From JANMDR01 sp031376425 (GTDB lineage: Bacteria > Pseudomonadota > Gammaproteobacteria > Burkholderiales > Usitatibacteraceae), in the NCBI GenBank assembly GCA_031376425.1, contig JANMDR010000156.1, positions 1-54,523 of the forward strand: a DNA stretch of 54,523 nucleotides, given 5' to 3'. Below are positions 1-9,174 of this stretch, piece after piece; position 1 is the first letter of the stretch, and each line of letters opens with the position of its first letter. Below the pieces are notes generated by a model. The model worked only from the letters and a program-made list of their open reading frames with translations, was not told where the DNA came from and searched no databases. Made by a program: the position numbers and the translations under genes.

Positions 1-79
1 AGTCAGTTGATGATCCACTTTGAAAAGCAGTTTAACCCCGCCTAGCAAAAACTAAAAACACAAAATTCGGGATAGCCTC
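1..79. repeat. Direct repeat, copy 1
   Basis: First of two nearly identical copies (79 and 78 bases) at the window edge. It starts AGTCAGTTGATGATCC and ends GGGATAGCCTC. The only difference from the second copy is one A in a run of five versus four. A 16-base spacer (80-95) separates the copies. Near identity implies a recent duplication or an unresolved tandem array or assembly edge. No terminal inverted repeats or coding content are visible. Confidence 0.9.
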
Positions 80-95
80 CTGGAAACAAGCAATA

Positions 96-173
96 AGTCA
101 GTTGATGATCCACTTTGAAAAGCAGTTTAACCCCGCCTAGCAAAAACTAAAACACAAAATTCGGGATAGCCTC
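96..173. repeat. Direct repeat, copy 2
   Basis: Second copy of the repeat at 1-79. It ends 46 bases before the annotated start of the DUF5648 gene. The reading frame of that gene is already open from base 141, inside this repeat, so the repeat boundary at 173/174 may be where an originally longer gene was joined to unrelated DNA. Confidence 0.9.
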
Positions 174-218
174 GAAACGGTCACTGCCACCTTAAGCATT
201 GGTGCTGCGATTGCGCCA

Positions 219-731
219 ATGACGACTGTATTTAGGGTGTCTACGATTGATTTTGTAGCGCAAAACCGCTACCGCATCTATATTCCCAGCACAGGCGGAC
301 ATTTATTCACCACCGATAAAAACGAATACGATGTCTTGCGAGCCCAAACTGCCACCTATGTGGATGAAGGCATAGACCATAAAATTTTCCCTCAGTCGGT
401 AAGCAGAAACAACCAAACGACCGTCCCCTACTACCGTCTGTATATTAAAACCGTCCGCCAGCACTTCTGGACGACGGATCGTTACGAATACGATGTGCTA
501 CGCGCACAGACGGCACTGTTTGGTGATGAAAATATTGACGGCTATTTGTTCCTAAAGGCCGGTGTGCCGGGCACAGTGCCGCTGTATCGCCTAGTTTTGG
601 CCAACACCGCCATTCACCACTGGACCATTGATAAAAATGAGTTTGATGCTTTAGTGGCCACGGGCGCGTGGATAGCCGAAGGCGCGCCCGGGAACCCGAG
701 CGGTGTTACGGGCTATGTGATGCCGAAGTAA
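219..731 (+). CDS. DUF5648-type repeat protein, probably 5'-truncated
   Basis: The 170-residue product is made of three imperfect copies of a module with the pattern YRLY...HFWTTD..EYDVL.......DE, at about residues 17-57, 70-113 and 120-168. This matches the DUF5648 family of beta-trefoil-like or propeller-like repeats usually found at the C-terminus of large secreted or surface proteins. The function is unknown. The frame is open upstream to base 141 and encodes a plausible continuation (ETVTATLSIGAAIAP) before the first Met. There is no ribosome binding site at 219. I infer that the N-terminal part, including any signal peptide, has been lost at the repeat boundary near 173. It could be a pseudogene fragment. 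Confidence 0.6.
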   Translation: MTTVFRVSTIDFVAQNRYRIYIPSTGGHLFTTDKNEYDVLRAQTATYVDEGIDHKIFPQSVSRNNQTTVPYYRLYIKTVRQHFWTTDRYEYDVLRAQTALFGDENIDGYLFLKAGVPGTVPLYRLVLANTAIHHWTIDKNEFDALVATGAWIAEGAPGNPSGVTGYVMPK

Positions 732-784
732 GGCAAAAGCCCGCTTAAAACATGGTTAAGATGCTCGAAGATTCCCTACAACCC

Positions 785-830
785 GAAGGTAGCCCCCTTG
801 CGGGGAAAAGGGCGTCTTCAATGATTTTTT
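785..830 (+). terminator. Possible intrinsic terminator after the DUF5648 gene
   Basis: An interrupted hairpin: GAAG (785-788) pairs with CTTC (816-819), with an inner GCCC/GGGC stem. It is followed by a T-rich stretch (TTTTTT at 825-830). The stem has a bulge, so termination strength is uncertain. Confidence 0.4.
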
Positions 831-880
831 ATGGCATTTTTATCTAGCACTACAATGATTTACGGTTGGTAAATTCAGCA

Positions 881-1006
881 TCGTAGTAGCGTAGGGTGGG
901 CAACGATTTTTTTGCCCACCATCGGTAGTCAAGAAACAATCATTGCGCACATTGATACACCGACGTGGGCACGCAAAAGCGTTTTGCCCACTCTACGCCG
1001 CTACGA
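881..1006. repeat. REPIN-like palindromic intergenic element
   Basis: A 23-base arm at 881-903 and a 23-base arm at 984-1006 are inverted copies of each other with about three mismatches, about 80 bases apart. Each arm is followed by its own shorter hairpin built on GTGGGCA/TGCCCAC. Two inverted hairpins facing each other is the layout of REP doublets (REPINs) mobilised by RAYT transposases. It lies directly downstream of galU, in the gap between galU and the DUF5648 gene. Identification as a mobile family is inference, since only one copy is in view. Confidence 0.65.
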
Positions 1007-1026
1007 CTAAATGTGCTGCAGTGCCA

Positions 1027-1899
1027 TCACTTGGCAAACAGTTTCATCAAGTGTTTGCTAAACAACTTGCCCACTTCTTCATGCTTCATCCCCAGCGCGA
1101 CTGTGGCTTGGAGATAGCCTAATTTGCTGCCGCAATCGTAGCGGGTGCCTTCAAATTCGTAGGCCAGCACATCGCGTTTTTTAAGGAGAGCTGCGATGGC
1201 ATCAGTTAACTGAATTTCTTTGCCTTTGCCGCTCTGTACTTTTTCTAGCAATGCAAAAATATCAGGCGTTAATATATAGCGACCGACCACACTTAAAGTG
1301 GATGGCGCCTCCTCTGGCTTGGGCTTTTCCACAATTGCCGATAGCTTGGAGAGCCTCTTAGCGATTGGGTCTGCTGCGACGATACCGTATTGTGAAGTAG
1401 CTTCTCTGGGCACATCTACCACACCCAAAATAGGACATTTACGTTTCGTAAATTGCTGCACCATTTGCTGCATCACCGGTGTTTGGGCATCAATTAAGTC
1501 GTCGGCTAAAATAACCGCAAACGGCTCATCACCCACCAAATGTTTAGCACACAGCACCGCATGGCCAAGGCCCAAGGCTTCGGGCTGACGTACATACACA
1601 TACTGAACGCCTGCAGGGAGCATATTGCGCACTTGCGCTAACTGTTTGTGTTTTCCTTTAAGCGCCAACTCAGCCTCAAGCTCGTAGGCTTTATCGAAGT
1701 GATCCTCAATGGTGCGCTTACCGCGACCAGTTACAAATATCATCTCGGTTATACCCGCCGCTGCCGCTTCTTCTACTGCGTATTGAATCAGTGGCTTATC
1801 AACAACTGGCAGCATTTCCTTCGGGCTTGCTTTGGTCGCAGGTAAAAAACGCGTACCTAATCCGGCAACAGGGAAAACAGCTTTGGTGATTTTTTTCAT
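1027..1899 (-). CDS. galU: UTP--glucose-1-phosphate uridylyltransferase
   Basis: GalU makes UDP-glucose from UTP and glucose-1-phosphate in the cytosol, feeding exopolysaccharide, LPS core and trehalose synthesis. The 290 residues are the normal family length. The nucleotidyltransferase signature GLGTRFLPATK lies at residues 13-23, the metal-binding LADDLID at 131-137, and the VEKPK sugar-phosphate-contact motif at about 190-194. It starts 25 bases after the ligA stop on the same strand, so it is probably the last gene of a ligA-galU transcription unit. Its ribosome binding site is weak (GAAAAG). Downstream lies the palindromic element at 881-1006, which may form the mRNA 3' end. Confidence 0.96.
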   Translation of the reverse strand: MKKITKAVFPVAGLGTRFLPATKASPKEMLPVVDKPLIQYAVEEAAAAGITEMIFVTGRGKRTIEDHFDKAYELEAELALKGKHKQLAQVRNMLPAGVQYVYVRQPEALGLGHAVLCAKHLVGDEPFAVILADDLIDAQTPVMQQMVQQFTKRKCPILGVVDVPREATSQYGIVAADPIAKRLSKLSAIVEKPKPEEAPSTLSVVGRYILTPDIFALLEKVQSGKGKEIQLTDAIAALLKKRDVLAYEFEGTRYDCGSKLGYLQATVALGMKHEEVGKLFSKHLMKLFAK

Positions 1900-1924
1900 G
1901 CGCTTTTACTTTTCTAAAAAATGC

Positions 1925-3982
1925 TTAGGATGCAGGTTGTAACATCACTAATAACTGCGCTTCATCAATGACGGTAAGCCCTAATTCTTGGGCTTTTATA
2001 AGCTTGCTACCGGCATCGCTACCGGCCAACACATAATGCGTTTTTTTACTGACGCTACCACTCACTTTAGCCCCTACCGCTTCTAACATCGCTTGGGCTT
2101 GTTCTCGCGAAAGCGTAGGTAGTGTGCCTGTAAGCACCACGGTTTTACCTGCGAATGGATGCGTATTTTCGTCCCCGGCCGTTGCTACTGGCGCAGCTTG
2201 AGTAAGCTCAAAACCCGCATGAATTAAGGTGGCTATCACCTCACGATTTTGCTGTTGCGCAAAAAAACTTAGCAAGCTTTCCGCCACTACAGGGCCTACA
2301 TCATTTACTTGCAATAAGGCAACCTCATCTGCCGCCATCAGCGCTTCTACAGTACCAAAATGCCGCGCCAAATCTTTAGCGGTCGTTTCCCCTACATGAC
2401 GAATGCCAAGTCCGTACAAAAATTTTGCCAACGTGGTTTTTTTGCTGGCGGCTATGGCGTCTAACAAATTAGTAGCTGATTTTTCCGCCATACGCTCTAA
2501 ATTGGCTAGGGTTGGCAAGGTTAAGGCGTACAAATCGGGCAGACTCTTAACTAAATTCCCATCCACCAATTGATCCACAATTTTATCGCCCAAGCCTTCA
2601 ATATCAACGGCGCGACGTTGGGCAAAATGCAGCAATGCCTGCTTGCGCTGCGCAGGGCAAATTAACCCACCAGTACAGCGCGAAGCCGCTTCTTCTGGCA
2701 CGCGAAAAATCGGTGAGTTACACTCGGGGCAATGCGTGGGCATCACAAAATCGCGGGCATCCGCGGGGCGCTTTGCCAATATCGCGCCCACTACCTCGGG
2801 AATCACATCGCCAGCACGACGAACAATTACGGTATCGTTTATTTTTAGCTGTTTGCGCTGTAGTTCGTCAATATTATGCAGAGTAGCATTGCTCACCGTG
2901 GTACCGCCAACAAACACCGGCTGGAGGCGTGCCACAGGAGTAATGGTGCCCGTGCGACCAACTTGTACGGTGATATCGAGCAAAATAGTGGTGGCTTCTT
3001 CGGCTGGAAATTTATGCGCAATAGCAAAGCGCGGTGCCCTTGATACAAAGCCCAATGACTGCTGTTGCCGCAAATTATTTACTTTATAAACCACGCCATC
3101 AATATCAAAAGGTAATTGGGCGCGCGCAGCGCCAATACCCGCGTAAAACGATTCCAAACCATCCGCACCATTAACAACACGGCTTTCGTCAGAGACAGGG
3201 AAACCCAAGCTGTGTAAAAAATCGATGTTTTGCGCATGACTTACAAAACTGGGCGCTTCAACGTTAAGCGGCCATTCGATACGCCCCATGCCATAGCAGA
3301 AAAAACTCAACCGCCGTTGTGCGGTAAGCCGCGAATCAAGCTGTCGCAAGCTACCCGCAGCGGCATTACGCGGATTAACAAATACTTTATCGCCCTTGGC
3401 GGCTTGCGCCTCGTTAAGACGCTCAAAATCACGGCGCAGCATCAACACTTCACCGCGCACTTCTAGCAGCAAGGGTGGCGCAACTAAACTCAATAGCTTT
3501 AGCGGAATGGTGCGAATGGTGCGTAAATTGGCCGTCACATCCTCACCGGTTTCGCCATCGCCACGCGTTGCACCTTGCGTAAGCACACCATTTTCATACG
3601 TCAGGGTGATAGCAAGGCCATCGAACTTTGGTTCACAGGCATATTCCAGTGCGGCGGCATCCAGCGGCAAATCCAAGCCTTCGCGACAGCGACGATCAAA
3701 CGCGATTAAATCATCCGCACTAAACGCATTATTGAGCGATAACATTGCTGTGCGATGTTTTACCTGTTCAAAACCATCAAGCGGTGCCGCACCAACACGC
3801 TGCGATGGGGAATCGGCGGTGACCCATTCGGGGTGCGCCGCTTCCAGCGCTAACAGTTCTTGATAAAGCACATCATATTGCGCATCCGATATTACGGGTG
3901 CATCATGAACATGATATGCCACCAAATGAGTTGCTAATTCTTGCTTTAAGGCGACGAGCCTTGTGCGGTCAGCTTCAGTCAT
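1925..3982 (-). CDS. ligA: NAD-dependent DNA ligase
   Basis: LigA seals nicks during replication and repair using NAD+. All family parts are present in the 685 residues: the adenylation domain with nucleophile Lys119 in EPKFDG, the OB fold around 320-400, a four-cysteine zinc finger (Cys418, 421, 436, 442), the helix-hairpin-helix region at about 450-590, and a C-terminal BRCT domain at about 605-680. It starts 20 bases after the zipA stop, and galU follows 25 bases later, so smc-zipA-ligA-galU run in one direction. No strong Shine-Dalgarno is visible, which fits translational coupling to zipA. Confidence 0.97.
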   Translation of the reverse strand: MTEADRTRLVALKQELATHLVAYHVHDAPVISDAQYDVLYQELLALEAAHPEWVTADSPSQRVGAAPLDGFEQVKHRTAMLSLNNAFSADDLIAFDRRCREGLDLPLDAAALEYACEPKFDGLAITLTYENGVLTQGATRGDGETGEDVTANLRTIRTIPLKLLSLVAPPLLLEVRGEVLMLRRDFERLNEAQAAKGDKVFVNPRNAAAGSLRQLDSRLTAQRRLSFFCYGMGRIEWPLNVEAPSFVSHAQNIDFLHSLGFPVSDESRVVNGADGLESFYAGIGAARAQLPFDIDGVVYKVNNLRQQQSLGFVSRAPRFAIAHKFPAEEATTILLDITVQVGRTGTITPVARLQPVFVGGTTVSNATLHNIDELQRKQLKINDTVIVRRAGDVIPEVVGAILAKRPADARDFVMPTHCPECNSPIFRVPEEAASRCTGGLICPAQRKQALLHFAQRRAVDIEGLGDKIVDQLVDGNLVKSLPDLYALTLPTLANLERMAEKSATNLLDAIAASKKTTLAKFLYGLGIRHVGETTAKDLARHFGTVEALMAADEVALLQVNDVGPVVAESLLSFFAQQQNREVIATLIHAGFELTQAAPVATAGDENTHPFAGKTVVLTGTLPTLSREQAQAMLEAVGAKVSGSVSKKTHYVLAGSDAGSKLIKAQELGLTVIDEAQLLVMLQPAS

Positions 3983-4002
3983 GACTGTGATGTATGGTGT
4001 AT

Positions 4003-5235
4003 TTAAGAGAACAAGCGCTTGGCAACTGGGCTACCAGCTGCAAAACCGCGCGCCTGTAATTGAGCCGCAATATCGGCCACGCTTTGCGCAATCTGTTCGC
4101 GGCCACTAAAGCTTAACGGCCTGTTGTTATCATCAACTACCTGCCCATGCAACGCCACCGAAAGCTCTTGCGCCATACCTGCCATTTCATTAAAGGCGAC
4201 TACGGGGTTTGCTGTACAGGGCACATCAAGCACCAAACTAATACCTTGCAAATTGGCAGTTTGCCGTTCAAGGCCAGTGGGTGCTTCGGCATCGCGATTA
4301 CGGACAGAAAACAACACTTGCCCGGAGCTATCGCGATGCACATACTCACCCTTATCGTTGGCTTGTAGGCCACGGGCTTGCAATAAGCCACGTAGCTTTG
4401 TAGGCGCAATGCCAGTGCCGTTTGCGGTACTGTTTGCGGAGCTTTTGTCGGTGGAATTTACCGCCACATTCAACGCAATTTCCACATCCGTCTGCGCACA
4501 TAATGCGTCTAGCGCTACCGCGCGTTCCGCTGCCGTGTTGTTTTCTTCTTTTTGAATTTGACCTTCAAATTGATTGGCAAAAGTGGCAACAACTTGGGCA
4601 AACTTGGCGATCGTAACAGCTTCGGTTGCACCGCTACGATCCGCTAATTGCAAGCCGCCTCGCAGAGTTTGATAGCTGCTATCAGTATTAGCCCACAATG
4701 GTTCCCATATTCCAGCAGACTGCCCAGCAACTTGCCCATTATCCTGATTAAGGTTAAAACCTTCCCAGCGAATATTGCGGCTAATCGATTTACAGCCTTG
4801 TAATAAATCTTGCCAATCTGCAAAGCGCAGATCATGCTGCACGCGCACCAAGACGATGGTGTCAATTTGGGTATTGATACTGTCGATCGTCATGCGCTGG
4901 GCTACCGAAGATTGGCTCACAGCACTGACGCTATTGGCATGCAATATCGGCGCACTTACTTCTGCCGCACGCGAGGGGGCTAACGAGGCTGAATCACCGC
5001 CTAAATCATCAGCATCAACCCCTTCAAGACTACCTATTTGAGGCTCTGTGCGCGGTTTTTCCTGTGCTATGGGATCGGTTTTTGGCGTTTCAAAGAGCAC
5101 ATCAGGGCGGTCTTCAGAAAAGGCTCGTTCGACACTGCGACGATGCTTGCTTTCCTGCCAGCGGTTGTAGCCGAAAACAATGATGATTACGGCTATTACG
5201 ATACCAATAAGTGCAATTTGAAATTCGCCAATCAT
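4003..5235 (-). CDS. zipA: Cell division protein ZipA-like
   Basis: A 410-residue bitopic protein with one N-terminal membrane anchor (about residues 6-23) and a charged region after it. A long low-complexity linker separates this from a C-terminal domain (about 240-400) that matches the ZipA FtsZ-binding domain in layout. ZipA tethers FtsZ to the inner membrane and stabilises the division ring. The position between smc and ligA is a conserved proteobacterial arrangement and supports the call more strongly than sequence, which is poorly conserved. The domain carries an unusual serine/asparagine/threonine-rich insert at about 262-280. Confidence 0.8.
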   Translation of the reverse strand: MIGEFQIALIGIVIAVIIIVFGYNRWQESKHRRSVERAFSEDRPDVLFETPKTDPIAQEKPRTEPQIGSLEGVDADDLGGDSASLAPSRAAEVSAPILHANSVSAVSQSSVAQRMTIDSINTQIDTIVLVRVQHDLRFADWQDLLQGCKSISRNIRWEGFNLNQDNGQVAGQSAGIWEPLWANTDSSYQTLRGGLQLADRSGATEAVTIAKFAQVVATFANQFEGQIQKEENNTAAERAVALDALCAQTDVEIALNVAVNSTDKSSANSTANGTGIAPTKLRGLLQARGLQANDKGEYVHRDSSGQVLFSVRNRDAEAPTGLERQTANLQGISLVLDVPCTANPVVAFNEMAGMAQELSVALHGQVVDDNNRPLSFSGREQIAQSVADIAAQLQARGFAAGSPVAKRLFS

Positions 5236-5355
5236 CGAAAACCCCGCATATTATTGATCTAACATTAAACAAAATTTAGCTTGTCCAACTGCACTCCTTG
5301 CCGCATCTATCACTCCACAAACTTCGTTGCTAATACTACATTCTGCATAAGCTGC

Positions 5356-8300
5356 TTAAGCTGCTTGCGCCGCCGGTGCACCCGCGCTCACAAAACTTCT
5401 AGCCGCTTCAATATCCACAGCCACCACACGTGATACCCCTGGCTCGTTCATGGTCACACCAATTAATTGTTCCGCCATTTCCATCGTAACTTTATTGTGC
5501 GTGATGAACATAAACTGGGTAGATTCCGACATTTTTTTAACCATAGCGCAGAAACGATCCGTATTGGAATCGTCCAACGGCGCATCTACCTCATCAAGCA
5601 AGCAAAATGGAGCTGGGTTTAGTCTAAACAATGAGAATACCAGCGACAGCGCTGTAAGCGCTTTTTCACCACCAGAAAGCAATTGGATCGACTGATTTCT
5701 CTTGCCCGGCGGCTGTGCAAATACTTGCACACCGGCATCTAAAATCTCATCACCGGTGAGCTTTAAGAATGCATTGCCACCACCAAACAGCGCTGGGAAA
5801 AGCTCAGTGAAGTTTTTGTTTACCGCGTCGAAGGTGTTTTGCAAAAGCTCGCGGGTTTCGCGGTCAATCCGCTTAATCGCATTTTCAAGCGTATTAATAG
5901 CCTCACTCAAATCAGCTGATTGCGCGTCTAAAAACTCTTTGCGCACGCTAGATTCTTCTAACTCCTGCAAGGCAGCTAAGTTCACCGCGCCAAGCTCCGC
6001 AATGGCCTGCGTTAAGCGGGTAATTTCGCTGCTGTAGGCACTAGAGCGCGTTTTCTTCTCCACCATTTCGGCTAACTCTTCTAGGTTAGCTTCCGCTGCC
6101 GCCAATGCCTCAGAAAGCGCCTGCTCGTTTAAGCGTGCCTCCTGTTCTTTCATGCGAATTTCCGTCATGCGCGTGCGCAATGGCTCTAGGCTATGCTCAA
6201 TTTGGCTCTTGGCTTCATCAAGCTCACGCAAGCGACCGGTAGCCGCATCCATCGCAGAACGTGCCTGTTTTAGGGCATCTTCGCGAGTTTCTCGCAAACT
6301 TAACGCTTCTTGAAGACGCTCGGAAATGTCGGACTCTTGCATATTAGCAAGCTCACCAGTCATGGCAGTCTCGGTCACGGCTAGGGCTGCGACGCGTTGC
6401 GCTAAGGTTGCCGTTTGCTCGGTGAAGTTTTTAATTTTGTCGTGACAGGTACGCTCGAAATAATTAGCTTCTTGCGCTGCGCGCTCCGCTCCGTTGATGC
6501 GCTCACGCGCTTCTTGCACCGCCCGCTCAGCCTCCTGTTGCTTGTCTTCTAGCACCATCAGGGCATCAGTAATATCGGCAATCCGTGAACCGCCCTCTTC
6601 CAACGCGGCCTGCGCCTCAAGCATTTCTGTACGTTCCCGCTCTTCGTCAAGTTCAATAAGCTTTAACTCTTCACGAATCGCGTTGCGACGACCCTGCGCT
6701 TGCTCTAGGGCTTGCTGTAGTTTCAGCGCCTGCATAGCAAGCTGATGTTCTTTATTTTTAGCGTCTTGAATTTGCGCGCGGGTTAAGCGAATATCTTCTT
6801 GGCTCGCGCTCAATGTATGCTCAAAGGCCTTTAAGCGGCTTTCTACATCATGCCGCGCTTCAACTTTTAGGGGCAATTCTTCTTTAAGCGCTTCAATTTC
6901 GCGCTGACGCTGCAATACGCCATGTAACTCAGATTGCGGGCCATGCAAGACCAGTCCATGGCTTGAATAGACATGCCCGGTTTTGGTCACCAAACAAGCG
7001 CCTTGTGGCAAGGTCTGCATTTGCAGCGCTGCTTGTGATTCATCTTCCAACATAAATACATTGGCTAAGGTATCGCGCACAAACGGTAGAGCCGCTTCGT
7101 CTGCGGCAGTAACAATACTGCCCAGGGATTGCAAGCTACCCGCAGCAACAGGCGCATGGTGACCAGCACTCGTACCCACGTAAAGTGACACGCTTCCCGG
7201 TGGCGCATCGGCAACCAGTTCATGCAAATGCGCGGCATCGCGCGCATGAATAGCATTAAGCTTAAGCCCAAGCGCCGCTTCTAGCGCGTCTTCCCAGCCA
7301 GTTGCTATTTTTAAACTTTGCCACAGGCGCGGTGATTTTTCCAAACCATGCTTAGCAAACCACATTGCCAATTTGCTATTGTTATCCATGCGCGCTTGCT
7401 GATTTTGCAGCGCCAGTAGCGATGCTTCAATACGCGCTAACTCACGTGTGGCGTCACCAATATGTTGCTGGCACTGACGACGGCCATTTTCGGCTTCAGC
7501 CGTTGCCGCTTCAGCTTCAACCAGTCTTTCTTCTGATTGCAAAATACCTTCTTGCACCATCGCCCGTTCTTCTTCCACCTCACCCAAGGCATGCGGCTCA
7601 GGCACGGCGATACCCATATTTTCTTGCGTCAGCCGGTTTTTCCGCAATTCTAATTGCGACATGACGCGGAGGGCATTAGATTCACGCGCTTCTTGCAAGG
7701 CTTGGCCTTGCTCAGCCTCGCGCACTTGGTTTTCACTCAGCCGTACAGCGGTAATTGCCTCGCGCATCGCCGCTTCAAAACCTGGCACTTGTTCGCGTGC
7801 TGCTTCCACTTGTTCGCGCGCTAACAGCATTTTGTCCATGCCACGCGCCAGCTCGCCATGCCAACGCTCAAGCTCGGAAGCGTTAGCTTCACGATTGGCT
7901 TCTGCATCGGCCAACTGCATTGCAATAGCAGTAATTTGCGCAGTAAGGCGGCGGCGATTTTCGCCCAAATAATTTATTTCTTGCTCAAGTTGTACAACCT
8001 TGGTGTTGGCTTCAAACAATCCCGCTTGCGCTTCAGATAATTGATCTGTTTCCGCGTAATGCTCTTGGCGTAAACTATCTAATTCGGCCTCAATTTCACG
8101 CAAACGGGCAGTTTCGCCCTCAAACGCAGTTTCAGCTTTAGCAATTTCTGCGGCGTAACGCTGTTGCGCGGCCAGCGCCTCGCGTTGACGCGTAAAGGCC
8201 AATAGATTTTGGGTAATGGCTAATTCTTTTTGGAACGCATTGTATTGCGCAGCCACCCGCGCTTGCTCGGTAAGCTTATCAATTTGCTTACCCAATTCCA

Positions 8301-8922
8301 CACGAATATCATCAACACGACTTAAATTTTCGCGGCTATCCTCCAAGCGTGCTTCGGTTTCTTTACGGCGCTCACGGTATTTTGAAACACCGGCCACTTC
8401 CTCTAAGAAAGCGCGCAATTCCTCCGGCTTAGAGGTAATCACCCGCGAGATCATGCCTTGCTCAATAATCGCGTAAGCGCGCGGCCCTAAACCTGTGCCT
8501 AGAAAGATATCGCCAATATCGCGACGCCGCACATGCTGGCCATTAATGAAATAGTCTGATGTGCCATCTCGCGCCAAGGCTCGTTTTACGCTGATCTCAG
8601 CGTATTGACCCCATTGGCCGCCGACACGCTGCAAGCTGTTATCGAACACTAATTCTACCGAAGCACGACCGGCTGGCTTACGCAATGAGGAGCCGTTAAA
8701 AATAACGTCTTCCATTTTTTCGCCACGCAAGTTTTTTGCCGACGATTCGCCGAGTACCCAGCGCACGGCATCAATCACGTTAGATTTTCCGCAACCATTT
8801 GGCCCCACTACACCCACTAGTTGGCCGGGAACTGCAATACTAGTGGCATCAACAAATGACTTGAAACCCGCTAATTTAATATGTGTAAGACGCAACTTGA
8901 AACCCTTCTTAGACGCTGACAT
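5356..8922 (-). CDS. smc: Chromosome partition protein SMC
   Basis: SMC is the ATPase core of condensin and organises and segregates chromosomes. The 1188 residues show the Walker A GPNGCGKS (40-47), two long heptad-rich coiled coils, a globular hinge at about 510-640, and the C-terminal ABC signature LLSGGEKALTALSL with Walker B CLLDEVDAPLDD. The annotated ATG is at 8922. A TTG at 8895 (protein beginning LRLTHIKLAGFKSF) has a much better Shine-Dalgarno (AAGAAGGG, 7-base spacing) and matches the usual N-terminus of the family, so the true start may be 8895. No scpA/scpB is in this window. Confidence 0.96.
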   Translation of the reverse strand: MSASKKGFKLRLTHIKLAGFKSFVDATSIAVPGQLVGVVGPNGCGKSNVIDAVRWVLGESSAKNLRGEKMEDVIFNGSSLRKPAGRASVELVFDNSLQRVGGQWGQYAEISVKRALARDGTSDYFINGQHVRRRDIGDIFLGTGLGPRAYAIIEQGMISRVITSKPEELRAFLEEVAGVSKYRERRKETEARLEDSRENLSRVDDIRVELGKQIDKLTEQARVAAQYNAFQKELAITQNLLAFTRQREALAAQQRYAAEIAKAETAFEGETARLREIEAELDSLRQEHYAETDQLSEAQAGLFEANTKVVQLEQEINYLGENRRRLTAQITAIAMQLADAEANREANASELERWHGELARGMDKMLLAREQVEAAREQVPGFEAAMREAITAVRLSENQVREAEQGQALQEARESNALRVMSQLELRKNRLTQENMGIAVPEPHALGEVEEERAMVQEGILQSEERLVEAEAATAEAENGRRQCQQHIGDATRELARIEASLLALQNQQARMDNNSKLAMWFAKHGLEKSPRLWQSLKIATGWEDALEAALGLKLNAIHARDAAHLHELVADAPPGSVSLYVGTSAGHHAPVAAGSLQSLGSIVTAADEAALPFVRDTLANVFMLEDESQAALQMQTLPQGACLVTKTGHVYSSHGLVLHGPQSELHGVLQRQREIEALKEELPLKVEARHDVESRLKAFEHTLSASQEDIRLTRAQIQDAKNKEHQLAMQALKLQQALEQAQGRRNAIREELKLIELDEERERTEMLEAQAALEEGGSRIADITDALMVLEDKQQEAERAVQEARERINGAERAAQEANYFERTCHDKIKNFTEQTATLAQRVAALAVTETAMTGELANMQESDISERLQEALSLRETREDALKQARSAMDAATGRLRELDEAKSQIEHSLEPLRTRMTEIRMKEQEARLNEQALSEALAAAEANLEELAEMVEKKTRSSAYSSEITRLTQAIAELGAVNLAALQELEESSVRKEFLDAQSADLSEAINTLENAIKRIDRETRELLQNTFDAVNKNFTELFPALFGGGNAFLKLTGDEILDAGVQVFAQPPGKRNQSIQLLSGGEKALTALSLVFSLFRLNPAPFCLLDEVDAPLDDSNTDRFCAMVKKMSESTQFMFITHNKVTMEMAEQLIGVTMNEPGVSRVVAVDIEAARSFVSAGAPAAQAA

Positions 8923-9014
8923 CTATGCCGCTTAACGTCTGATCTGATGAAATAAAGCCACCGTAAAAAACAAAGAACTGAAATTTTTACGTGAAAAATT
9001 TACGCGCTATTTAG

Positions 9015-9040
9015 ATAAAAACCCGCCAGCAGGCGGGTTG
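9015..9040 (-). terminator. Intrinsic terminator reading toward smc
   Basis: The stem CCCGCC-AGCA-GGCGGG (9022-9037), read on the minus strand, is followed by TTTTTATCT. On the plus strand there is no T tract. It lies about 100 bases upstream of smc on the smc strand, with no minus-strand gene before it. It therefore either stops antisense transcription coming out of queF or acts as a leader attenuator for smc. Confidence 0.7.
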
Positions 9041-9174
9041 AATACTTTAAAATTAGATTTTACCCGATGCGCGCTCACAACACACCATTTTGCGTGCCTG
9101 CTTCGCGCACCGTCCACATCAATTTTTTGACGCAACGTCATAATTTAAACTCTAATCTCGGATATAACACCAAT

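Noticed and set aside
1..173. CRISPR array
   Set aside because: Only two repeats, 79 bases long with a 16-base spacer; no cas genes. Sizes do not fit CRISPR.
8960..9060. preQ1 riboswitch before queF
   Set aside because: The hairpin here is a minus-strand terminator. The sequence after it lacks the pseudoknot-forming A-rich tail pattern of preQ1-I.
9067..9174. Longer N-terminus for queF (213 residues)
   Set aside because: The extra 36 residues do not match QueF and overlap the likely promoter and leader; the Met at 9175 is preferred.
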